Below, in pieces: positions 6,434 to 11,904 of a stretch of 14,132 nt of DNA (positions are counted from its first letter, which is position 1; each line of letters begins with the position of its first letter). The notes under the pieces were generated by a model. The model saw only the letters and a program-made list of their open reading frames with translations, had not been told where the DNA came from and made no database searches. Source of the DNA: an uncultured Ruminococcus sp. (GTDB lineage Bacteria > Bacillota > Clostridia > Oscillospirales > Ruminococcaceae); NCBI GenBank assembly GCA_900553675.1, contig USEH01000037.1:1-14132 (forward strand), written 5' to 3'. The translations under genes and the position numbers were made by a program.

Positions 6434-7729
6434 TTACTGCTCCTTTCTGTATATTCTAACCGCAGAGACGGTAATGCTGTAGAAGCTGTCCGCATATCCG
6501 CCTATGGCAAAGCCCGAATATATCGCCTGCCATGAAACGTTTGATTTTCCTACAAGCACACCGCCGACATACATCGAGAAATAACCTTTGTCGTCCATTT
6601 CAAGGCGGACGGTTTTGCCGTTGAACAGATTCTTGTCATTGCTCAGATCATTGCCCCAGTTGCCGAAGTAAAATGCCCAGTTACCGGTTTGATGACGGTA
6701 TACCAAGCCCGCGGCGATAGCACCGGCATCGGGATTTTCGTAGAACATAAAGCATCTTCCGTGCTTGCCGGCTTCCATTTTGCCTTCTGCCGACGCAACG
6801 TCTATTTCAATCGCGCTTCCGGGGGTTATAAGGCCGTAGCCCAGAGCGCACCTTGCGTCCGCCTTGCCAACCGTAAGGCCGGAGGAATCAAGCGTGCAGC
6901 CTGTGTTTACCGCTGTAAATCCGGCAATTGAATCGGTCATGCTTCCGGATGTAAAGTCCCAGCTGTTTGTAAGCTTTAATGGGATTTCGGGATCTACAGG
7001 GTCAACCGGCGGCTGGTAGCTAAGCTCATCCGCGCTGTAAACATCAGTTGAGTACTTTGAAAAGTCCGAAGTGCCTATGCCAACGTTTTCGTACAGGTCA
7101 CCCTTGATTCCGTCAAGGCTGGTCATCTTTTTTATGGCTTCGCCGGTGGCTTTGGCGTCTGCCGCAAGACCCTCCACGGTGAGAGTGGGGTCAACGCTTA
7201 TGCTTGTTCCGCCCTCGCCTATTCCGGCGGTAACGTATAGCGTGTTTCCCGATACCTTAAGTCCGGGACCTATTATGTAGTTTGGCATTTTATTTTTTGC
7301 CTCGTTCAGGCTTGCAAACACCTCGGCTATGATGTCCATGCTTTCCGGTTCCTGCGAAATATCATCTCCGGAATATGTGGAGCGCTCGACAGTAACATTA
7401 AACGAGGTTGTGGTAAGCTTGTCTCCGTCAGTTCCGATTATGGATACGTCGCAGCAAAGCTCGCCCTCAAGCTCCAATGCCCAGCTGTTCAGCGGGACTT
7501 TTACTGTGCCGTCGGGATTTACCGAGCCCGAAAATGCCTTGGCTGTGTCGTCCGGTCGTCTTACGTTTATCAGCACCGTACATCCCTGCGGGACGATAAC
7601 AGCTCTGCCGCGATTTGTAATATGCACCTTCAGATAACGCGATTTCGTGTCGAACTGCTTTGCCGTAACACTGCACGACCGGTTGTCGCGGGTCACGTCT
7701 GCAGTTATGTCGAATATTGCTTCCGGCAT
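6434..7729 (-). CDS. BppU-like phage baseplate/receptor-binding protein with lectin-like C-terminus
   Basis: The product has 431 residues in three parts. Residues 1 to about 125 (FDITADVTRDNRSC...) resemble the BppU/DUF2479 N-terminal domain, which plugs receptor-binding trimers into siphophage baseplates. Residues about 126-240 form a linker with an AEVFASLNEAKNKM helix, a YIIGPGLKVSG hairpin repeat of the kind seen in tail fibres, and a proline-rich PPVDPVDPEIP hinge. Residues about 245-431 (WDFTSGSMTDS... to YSITVSAVRIYR) look like a concanavalin/LamG jelly roll likely to bind glycan. The start ATG 7729 lies about 11 bases after AAAGGA. It is the first gene of the cassette, directly behind the LexA-box promoter and leader hairpins. 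No other tail gene is present in the window. Confidence 0.78.
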   Translation of the reverse strand: MPEAIFDITADVTRDNRSCSVTAKQFDTKSRYLKVHITNRGRAVIVPQGCTVLINVRRPDDTAKAFSGSVNPDGTVKVPLNSWALELEGELCCDVSIIGTDGDKLTTTSFNVTVERSTYSGDDISQEPESMDIIAEVFASLNEAKNKMPNYIIGPGLKVSGNTLYVTAGIGEGGTSISVDPTLTVEGLAADAKATGEAIKKMTSLDGIKGDLYENVGIGTSDFSKYSTDVYSADELSYQPPVDPVDPEIPLKLTNSWDFTSGSMTDSIAGFTAVNTGCTLDSSGLTVGKADARCALGYGLITPGSAIEIDVASAEGKMEAGKHGRCFMFYENPDAGAIAAGLVYRHQTGNWAFYFGNWGNDLSNDKNLFNGKTVRLEMDDKGYFSMYVGGVLVGKSNVSWQAIYSGFAIGGYADSFYSITVSAVRIYRKEQ

Positions 7730-7759
7730 TTAGTCTATCATTCCTTTCATAATTAAAAT

Positions 7760-7813
7760 CCGCACAAAAACGCAAATGCCGGTTCCTGCTTTCGGCATAG
7801 CGAATTTGTGCGG
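7760..7813 (-). promoter_or_regulatory. Leader stem-loop 1 of the phage cassette (possible attenuator)
   Basis: Three paired segments nest in one 54-nt hairpin: ccgcacaaa/tttgtgcgg (7760-7768 with 7805-7813), cgc/gcg and atgccg/cggcat. On the transcribed minus strand the stem is followed by ATTTTAATT and then the ribosome site of the BppU gene. It could be a weak or regulated terminator, or mask translation; the mechanism is inference. Confidence 0.55.
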
Positions 7814-7816
7814 TGG

Positions 7817-7857
7817 TGCCAAATACTTGAAAGCCGTACTCTTTCAAGCTTTTGGCA
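7817..7857 (-). promoter_or_regulatory. Leader stem-loop 2 of the phage cassette
   Basis: The hairpin pairs tgccaaa with tttggca (7817-7823, 7851-7857) and cttgaaag with ctttcaag (7826-7833, 7841-7848), around a 7-nt loop and a 2x2 internal loop. It lies between the predicted transcription start (about 7889) and stem-loop 1, so the leader RNA is heavily folded. Confidence 0.55.
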
Positions 7858-7873
7858 ATTTGTTCTTGTCAGA

Positions 7874-7889
7874 TAGAACATACGTTCTA
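7874..7889. promoter_or_regulatory. LexA (SOS) operator of the phage cassette
   Basis: tagaac-atac-gttcta contains GAAC-N4-GTTC, the core of the Gram-positive LexA (Cheo) box. It begins 6 bases downstream of the -10 element at 7901-7896, covering the predicted transcription start, where repressor would block initiation. A wider inverted repeat gttct...agaac (7862-7879) shares its left half and may be a second contact. Confidence 0.75.
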
Positions 7890-7895
7890 ATTACT

Positions 7896-7923
7896 ATAAT
7901 ACTCATTTTTCTGAAAATGTCAA
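7896..7923 (-). promoter_or_regulatory. Promoter of the BppU-GDPD-holin-lysozyme unit
   Basis: On the minus strand TTGACA (7923-7918) matches the -35 consensus fully, and TATTAT (7901-7896) follows after 16 bases. It lies 40 bp past the GH43 terminator and directs transcription toward the phage cassette only. Confidence 0.78.
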
Positions 7924-7942
7924 GAGGTAATTTTAATTTTGC

Positions 7943-7958
7943 GTACAAATATGTGTAC
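7943..7958. promoter_or_regulatory. Inverted repeat gtaca-N6-tgtac upstream of the SOS promoter
   Basis: Perfect 5-bp arms with a 6-bp spacer lie 20-35 bp upstream of the -35 hexamer, where an activator could bind. It could equally be chance. No regulator family can be named. Confidence 0.3.
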
Positions 7959-7963
7959 AGATG

Positions 7964-7991
7964 AAAAAACTCCCCCGCAAAAGCAGGGGAG
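7964..7991 (-). terminator. Intrinsic terminator of the GH43 gene
   Basis: On the minus strand ctcccctgc-tttt-gcgggggag makes a 9-bp stem (one T-G pair) followed by TTTTTT (7969-7964). It lies 23 bp past the GH43 stop and shields the SOS promoter from read-through. Confidence 0.93.
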
Positions 7992-8014
7992 CAGAGCATA
8001 TACAGTGCAGTTAT

Positions 8015-9535
8015 TTACTTTTTACCGCTTTTTCTGCGAAGCAGAACAACCACCGCAACAACTACAGCAACTGCAACAACAGCTATCAGGATGACAAATA
8101 CTGTCGTTCTGTCGGAAGACTTTATCGGAGCGGGAGCGGCTGCAAAATCATCCTCGGAATAAATGCCATCAAACTGCCATGTGTCGAAATTGACATATCC
8201 TCGGTTTACGCTTACATCAAAGGTGAAATAAAGGTCATGAACTCCGCTTGCACCGGATATATCACAGCTGACGGTTTTAAACGCCTCGTCATCCTCGCCC
8301 TCCGGCAGAGTTACCGAGCCGATTATTTCGCCGTCGGGAGAATCAAGCCTTATGTTTATGGTGCCTTCTGCCCTGACAGCACACGCGGAAGCGGTGAAGC
8401 CTGTTGCTTTTTCGGCAAAGTTCACTCCGGCAACCTTGATGTAATCGTCCTTGCTCGCCTTGGTGACGTATATTCGGTTTTCGCCGCGGACGGTTTTAAT
8501 TCCCTTTTCAAAGCATATAGTCTCCGCTTCGTTGGGCTTGTAGGGGTTGAAGTATTCGATCTGGTCGGGACCTTCGCGGGTGGGGTCGATATGGGGGATC
8601 GAGCCGTCCGAGCCGAATTTGAACTCCTCAATAGCTCCCGAACGGGTAAAGCCTCCTCCGCCCTCTAAGTCGCCGGTGTGGTAGGGGAAATATGCGTGTC
8701 CCTTGTATTCGATTATGCCTGGATGGATTGTAAAGCTGGTGGGGCAGTTATCCATTATCCTGCCCTGATACTTCCACGGACCGATGGGGGAGTCGGAGGT
8801 GGAATAATCAATAGTCTCCGGAATGCCCGAAGCAGCGTATACCATGTAGTAGGTGCTGTTTCTTTTGTAAATCCAAGGACCCTCGGTGTAAAGCGAATCC
8901 GCATTCTCGTTGGAGCCGAACTGCTCGCTGGTCATGTTGGTGGCGGTTATTTCGCCGTCAAGCTCTATCATGTTTTTCTTAAGCTTTACATAATGCAGAG
9001 TAGGGTTGCCGAAGTAAAGGTAAGCCTGACCGTCGTCGTCAATCAGAACGGTGGGGTCGATATAAGCCCAGTCGGGACCACACAAAGGCTTGCCGATAGC
9101 GTCCTTAAATGGACCTGTGGGCGAGTCGGAAACGGCAACGCCTATCGCCCTTGCTCCGCCGGCAGCGGTCGTTGAAAGGGTGACATAGAGATAGAATTTG
9201 CCGTCCCGCTCAACGCATTGAGCCGCCCAGCAGGAGTCGGGGTCTGCCCATTCAAAATCGGTGTATGAAAGCACTGCGCCGTGATCCACCCAGTTTTTCA
9301 TATCGGTGGTGGAATAGCCCCGCCAGTCGGTCATGGTGAAGTAGGATGCGCCGTCGGCGTCGTGTCCGGTGTAGAAATAGAATGTATCGTTATACACCAT
9401 CGGAGCGGGGTCGGGGGTGTAGGCGGTCTGAACAATGGGGTTTTCGGCGTGTGCAACCGTAATCGGAAGCGCCGCGCAGATTGTCGCAAACGAAATAACA
9501 GCCGCAAGCGCGGTTTGCAGGAATTTTTTAAGCAT
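8015..9535 (-). CDS. Secreted, membrane-anchored GH43 glycosidase with CBM6-like domain
   Basis: The product has 506 residues. A signal peptide spans residues 1-30 (MLKK, hydrophobic core, cleavage after AHA). The five-bladed GH43 propeller covers about 31-320, with the three catalytic acids visible: D42 in PDPAP (base), D160 in YIDPTV (pKa modulator) and E218 in YTEGPW (acid). Residues about 335-458 (CFEKGIKTVRG... VNFDTWQF) look like a CBM6-type beta sandwich. A linker then leads to a membrane helix at about 478-499 and a basic RRKSGKK tail, so the enzyme would sit on the outer face of the membrane. Family activities are beta-xylosidase and alpha-arabinofuranosidase; GH43 plus CBM6 favours arabinoxylan, but the substrate is not proven. 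GGAGA lies 8 bases before the start. It has its own promoter and terminator, so it is a single-gene unit. Confidence 0.9.
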   Translation of the reverse strand: MLKKFLQTALAAVISFATICAALPITVAHAENPIVQTAYTPDPAPMVYNDTFYFYTGHDADGASYFTMTDWRGYSTTDMKNWVDHGAVLSYTDFEWADPDSCWAAQCVERDGKFYLYVTLSTTAAGGARAIGVAVSDSPTGPFKDAIGKPLCGPDWAYIDPTVLIDDDGQAYLYFGNPTLHYVKLKKNMIELDGEITATNMTSEQFGSNENADSLYTEGPWIYKRNSTYYMVYAASGIPETIDYSTSDSPIGPWKYQGRIMDNCPTSFTIHPGIIEYKGHAYFPYHTGDLEGGGGFTRSGAIEEFKFGSDGSIPHIDPTREGPDQIEYFNPYKPNEAETICFEKGIKTVRGENRIYVTKASKDDYIKVAGVNFAEKATGFTASACAVRAEGTINIRLDSPDGEIIGSVTLPEGEDDEAFKTVSCDISGASGVHDLYFTFDVSVNRGYVNFDTWQFDGIYSEDDFAAAPAPIKSSDRTTVFVILIAVVAVAVVVAVVVLLRRKSGKK

Positions 9536-9585
9536 TTATATCATCTCCACAAAAATATCCGAATTATGCTTTGCGTATATATTAA

Positions 9586-9615
9586 ATTATACAATGCTTT
9601 TTCAGCTGTTGTCAA
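9586..9615 (-). promoter_or_regulatory. Sigma-A promoter of the GH43 gene
   Basis: Minus strand TTGACA (9615-9610), 18 bases, TATAAT (9591-9586). Both hexamers are perfect. Predicted leader is about 45 nt. It stands back to back with the plus-strand promoter at 9637-9665. Confidence 0.85.
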
Positions 9616-9636
9616 TGACGCAAACCCTATTATTGA

Positions 9637-9665
9637 TTGACTTTTAATGCGATATGTAGTATAAT
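9637..9665 (+). promoter_or_regulatory. Sigma-A promoter of the small-gene pair
   Basis: TTGACT (9637-9642), 17 bases, TATAAT (9660-9665). Predicted start is near 9672, leading into the ORF at 9707 and the gene at 9922. Only 21 bp separate its -35 from that of the divergent GH43 promoter. Confidence 0.85.
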
Positions 9666-9706
9666 CCAATCAGATAAAGGTCGCAGCGACTATGGGGAGG
9701 GCTTGC

Positions 9707-9910
9707 ATGGAATACTGGTATTTGTATTTTATAGTGATATATCTGTGCATTATCCTGCCGGCACTGAACAGAAACACTGCCCGCCGCATAAAAAAGAATA
9801 AAATGAGATTAATACTAATTTCCCATAAAAGTGTAACTGTAAAATCGCCACAAAACCGCTGTGCGATGGGTTTTGCGGCGATTTTACAGACACTTTTTAA
9901 TGGGAAATAA
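9707..9910 (+). CDS. Small membrane protein whose C-terminus is read from a palindromic element
   Basis: The product has 67 residues. ATG 9707 is chosen because GGGGAGGG lies 6 bases upstream; an in-frame ATG at 9692 overlaps that site. Residues 3-20 form one membrane helix (YWYLYFIVIYLCIILPAL), followed by a basic stretch NRNTARRIKKNK. From about residue 35 onward the codons fall inside the inverted repeat at 9811-9915, so the last ~33 residues are probably not original protein sequence. The element appears to have replaced or extended the natural 3' end. It is the first gene after a strong promoter and is probably co-transcribed with the gene at 9922. The function is unknown. Confidence 0.6.
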   Translation: MEYWYLYFIVIYLCIILPALNRNTARRIKKNKMRLILISHKSVTVKSPQNRCAMGFAAILQTLFNGK

Positions 9911-9915
9911 GTATA
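9811..9915. repeat. ~105-bp imperfect palindrome (MITE-like or mobile hairpin)
   Basis: Two arms of about 47 bases (9811-9857 and 9869-9915) pair at roughly 40 positions with small indels around an 11-nt centre. Core shared blocks include atttcccat, aaaagtgt, ctgtaaaatcgcc and caaaacc. It carries no gene of its own, invades the 3' end of the ORF at 9707 and ends 7 bp before the next start codon. That fits a miniature inverted-repeat transposable element. No clear target-site duplication or parent transposase is visible. Confidence 0.7.
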
Positions 9916-9921
9916 AACCCG

Positions 9922-10125
9922 ATGTCCAACGAAATTTTAAAGAGATTTATCGGAAAAAAGTGCTACATTATGTCTTACAATTCCTCGTTTGGGGAAACGG
10001 TCACGGTTGACGACGTTTCGGAAAACTGGGTGTCCGTCACCGCCAGGGACGGAAGCGTTAAGGTAATCAACACGGACTATGTAGTAAGCGTGTCGGAAAA
10101 TCCCGAAAAGAAAAAGAAGAATTGA
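9922..10125 (+). CDS. Small soluble protein, possibly DUF6897-like
   Basis: The product has 67 residues, beginning MSNEILKRFIGKKCYIMSYN and ending in a lysine-rich tail (NPEKKKKN). The pattern of short beta strands, with TVTVDDVSENWVSVTARDG and KVINTDYVVSV, suggests a small SH3/Sm-like barrel. It resembles Clostridia proteins I recall as DUF6897, usually found after a one-helix membrane protein as here; I am only moderately sure of that name. No good ribosome site precedes ATG 9922; the palindrome ends 7 bp upstream and may have removed it or may put translation under control of its fold. A terminator follows at 10138. Confidence 0.65.
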   Translation: MSNEILKRFIGKKCYIMSYNSSFGETVTVDDVSENWVSVTARDGSVKVINTDYVVSVSENPEKKKKN

Positions 10126-10137
10126 TCAAGCATTAAG

Positions 10138-10176
10138 CCGTCCGGAGAAGTTTTGCTCTTCAGACGGATTTTTTTG
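10138..10176 (+). terminator. Intrinsic terminator after the 67-residue gene
   Basis: ccgtc...gacgg and gaag...cttc pair into a stem with a small bulge around a ttttgct loop, followed by ATTTTTTTG. It lies 12 bp past the stop at 10125 and upstream of the comM promoter. Confidence 0.85.
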
Positions 10177-10186
10177 TATTTAGATA

Positions 10187-10215
10187 TTGAAATATGTGGC
10201 AAAATGCTGTATCAT
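10187..10215 (+). promoter_or_regulatory. Sigma-A promoter of the comM-like gene
   Basis: TTGAAA (10187-10192), 17 bases, TATCAT (10210-10215). Each hexamer differs from consensus at one position. Predicted leader is about 24 nt, ending in GGGAGG (10231-10236) before ATG 10246. Confidence 0.72.
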
Positions 10216-10245
10216 GTAAATAATATACATGGGAGGTTGCGGCAG

Positions 10246-10791
10246 ATGTTTTCAAAAATAAAAAGTATAGGACTTTTCGGAATGAACGCTTTCGGCGTGG
10301 ACGTTGAGGTTGAGGTAAGCAGGGGCGTTGAAAGGTTTGAAATAGTGGGCTTGGCTGATATAGCCGTAAGAGAATCCAAGGAGAGGATAGCCTCGGCATT
10401 CCGCTCTTCGCAGATCAATTTCCCCAAGGGCAGGGTTACTGTTAATCTTGCTCCGGCAGACGTTAAAAAGTCCGGCTCGGCTCATGACCTTTCGATTGCC
10501 GTTGCGATACTTGCGGGTATGTGCGAGATAAACGACGAGGACTTTGCCGACTCCGCCTTTGTCGGAGAGCTTTCGCTGGGCGGCGAGGTAAGGGGAGTGC
10601 GTGGAGTGCTGCCAATGGCACTGTATGCCATGGAACACGGAATAAAGCGGCTTTTTGTGCCGAGTGAAAACGCCTTTGAAGCTTCAGTCGCGGAGGGCCT
10701 CAAGGTTTACGGCGTGAATACCTTAAGGCAGCTGCTGGATTATGCCACCGGCTCGGAAACGATAGCCCAAAGCCATACGTCCCCGACATAA
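10246..10791 (+). CDS. comM: ComM/YifB-type Mg-chelatase-like ATPase, N-terminal part (frameshifted)
   Basis: The frame encodes 181 residues, starting at ATG 10246 behind GGGAGG. In proteobacteria ComM is a hexameric helicase promoting branch migration in natural transformation; in Firmicutes the YifB homologue is of less clear role. Residues 1 to about 165 match the family N-terminal ChlI-like domain: MFSKIKSIGLFGMNAFGVDVEVEVSRG, FEIVGLADIAVRESKERI, FPKGRVTVNLAPADVKKSGSAHDLSIA and AFVGELSLGGEVRGVRGVLP. After GSETIAQ the frame runs into foreign residues and stops at TAA 10789-10791. The next domain continues at once in the -1 frame, so one base is missing between about 10741 and 10787, in the linker. 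Restoring it gives 507 residues, the normal family length. Confidence 0.9.
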   Translation: MFSKIKSIGLFGMNAFGVDVEVEVSRGVERFEIVGLADIAVRESKERIASAFRSSQINFPKGRVTVNLAPADVKKSGSAHDLSIAVAILAGMCEINDEDFADSAFVGELSLGGEVRGVRGVLPMALYAMEHGIKRLFVPSENAFEASVAEGLKVYGVNTLRQLLDYATGSETIAQSHTSPT

Positions 10792-11768
10792 AGGACTACG
10801 ACGACCCGCTCGACTTTGCCGATGTAAAGGGTCAGCAGTACGCCAAAAAAGCGCTTGAGGTCGCCGCATGCGGAGGACACAACGTTATTATGATAGGCTC
10901 GCCGGGTTCCGGCAAGAGCATGCTTGCAAAGCGTATGCCCTCCATCCTGCCCAGAATGAGCTTTAAAGAGTCTATCGAAACCACCAATATCTATTCGATA
11001 GCGGGACTTATCGACCCCGAATCCCCGCTGATAACCGTCCGCCCCTTCCGCTCGCCGCACCACACCGTTTCCTCGGCTGGACTGTCCGGCGGAGGAAGCG
11101 TTCCACGCCCGGGCGAAATATCCCTTGCACACAACGGCTTGCTGTTTTTAGACGAGCTTGCCGAGTTTGAGCGTCCCACTCTTGAAATACTAAGACAGCC
11201 CATCGAGGACGGCAGGGTTACAATATCCCGCGCGGCTGGAACTGTGACCTACCCCTGCCGGATCATGATAATCGCCGCTATGAACCCCTGCCCCTGCGGC
11301 TATTACGGGCATCCCACCAGAAAATGCGTGTGCTCGCCCAAGCAGGTTTCGCAGTATCTTTCAAAGGTTTCTGGTCCGCTGCTCGATAGGTTTGATATGC
11401 ACATCGAGGTCGCTCCGGCTGATTACGATAGCATATCCTCGGGCGCAAAGGCAGAGCCAAGCGCCGTAATCCGCGAGCGGGTGCAGCGCGCAAGAGACAT
11501 CCAGCAAAAACGCTTTGCCGGAACGGACATAACCTGCAACGCACAGATAACCTCGGATATTCTTCACGAGGTCTGTCCTGTAACTCCCGAAGCTGACGGC
11601 ATATTAAAGCAGGTGTTTGACAGCTTGGGACTGTCCGCGCGGTCATACGACAGGATATTAAAGGTGTCGCGAACCATCGCCGACATGGACGGCTCGGAGG
11701 TTATCGACCGCAAGCACATAGCTCAGGCGGTGAGATACCGGTGTCTTGACAGAAAGTATTACGGATGA
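10767..11768 (+). CDS. comM: ComM/YifB-type AAA+ ATPase, C-terminal part (out of frame with its start)
   Basis: This frame carries the rest of the protein, 333 residues from PKPYVPDIKDYDDPLDFADV. It has Walker A GSPGSGKS (nt about 10896-10919), Walker B LLFLDEL, the conserved MNPCPCGYYGH with further cysteines in RKCVCSP, and the sensor/finger segment SGPLLDRFDMHIEV. The C-terminal Mg-chelatase domain ends with LSARSYDRILKVSRTIADMDG and KHIAQAVRYR. The first ATG in frame (10890) has no ribosome site and lies just before Walker A, cutting off conserved residues. Independent translation is therefore unlikely and the locus is best seen as one gene with an indel. Whether the break is in the cell or in the assembly cannot be told here. 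Confidence 0.9.
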   Translation, partial: PKPYVPDIKDYDDPLDFADVKGQQYAKKALEVAACGGHNVIMIGSPGSGKSMLAKRMPSILPRMSFKESIETTNIYSIAGLIDPESPLITVRPFRSPHHTVSSAGLSGGGSVPRPGEISLAHNGLLFLDELAEFERPTLEILRQPIEDGRVTISRAAGTVTYPCRIMIIAAMNPCPCGYYGHPTRKCVCSPKQVSQYLSKVSGPLLDRFDMHIEVAPADYDSISSGAKAEPSAVIRERVQRARDIQQKRFAGTDITCNAQITSDILHEVCPVTPEADGILKQVFDSLGLSARSYDRILKVSRTIADMDGSEVIDRKHIAQAVRYRCLDRKYYG

Positions 11769-11786
11769 CGGCATACTATGCGGCTA

Positions 11787-11815
11787 TTGACAACCGCCGC
11801 CGCTGATGTTATACT
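11787..11815 (+). promoter_or_regulatory. Sigma-A promoter of the GH3 gene
   Basis: TTGACA (11787-11792, perfect), 17 bases, TATACT (11810-11815) with an extended TGT before it. Predicted start is near 11822, leaving a leader of about 80 nt. It lies 19 bp past the comM stop. Confidence 0.83.
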
Positions 11816-11904
11816 GATTTTAAGTCAAAAACTAATACTATGCGTAAATGCAAAATGGTATTATACATTTCGACAAATTTTTTAATATTAAAGGGGAGCT
11901 TGAT

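Noticed and set aside
4517..7729. Complete prophage
   Set aside because: No integrase, repressor gene, terminase, portal, capsid, tail tube or attachment-site repeat is present in or around the cassette in this window.
7961..8668. 235-residue plus-strand frame opposite the GH43 gene
   Set aside because: It starts inside the GH43 terminator and is antisense to the well-supported GH43 C-terminus.
10764..10778. Programmed -1 frameshift in comM
   Set aside because: The zero-frame codons gcc caa agc do not form an X-XXY-YYZ slippery site, and no such shift is known in this family.
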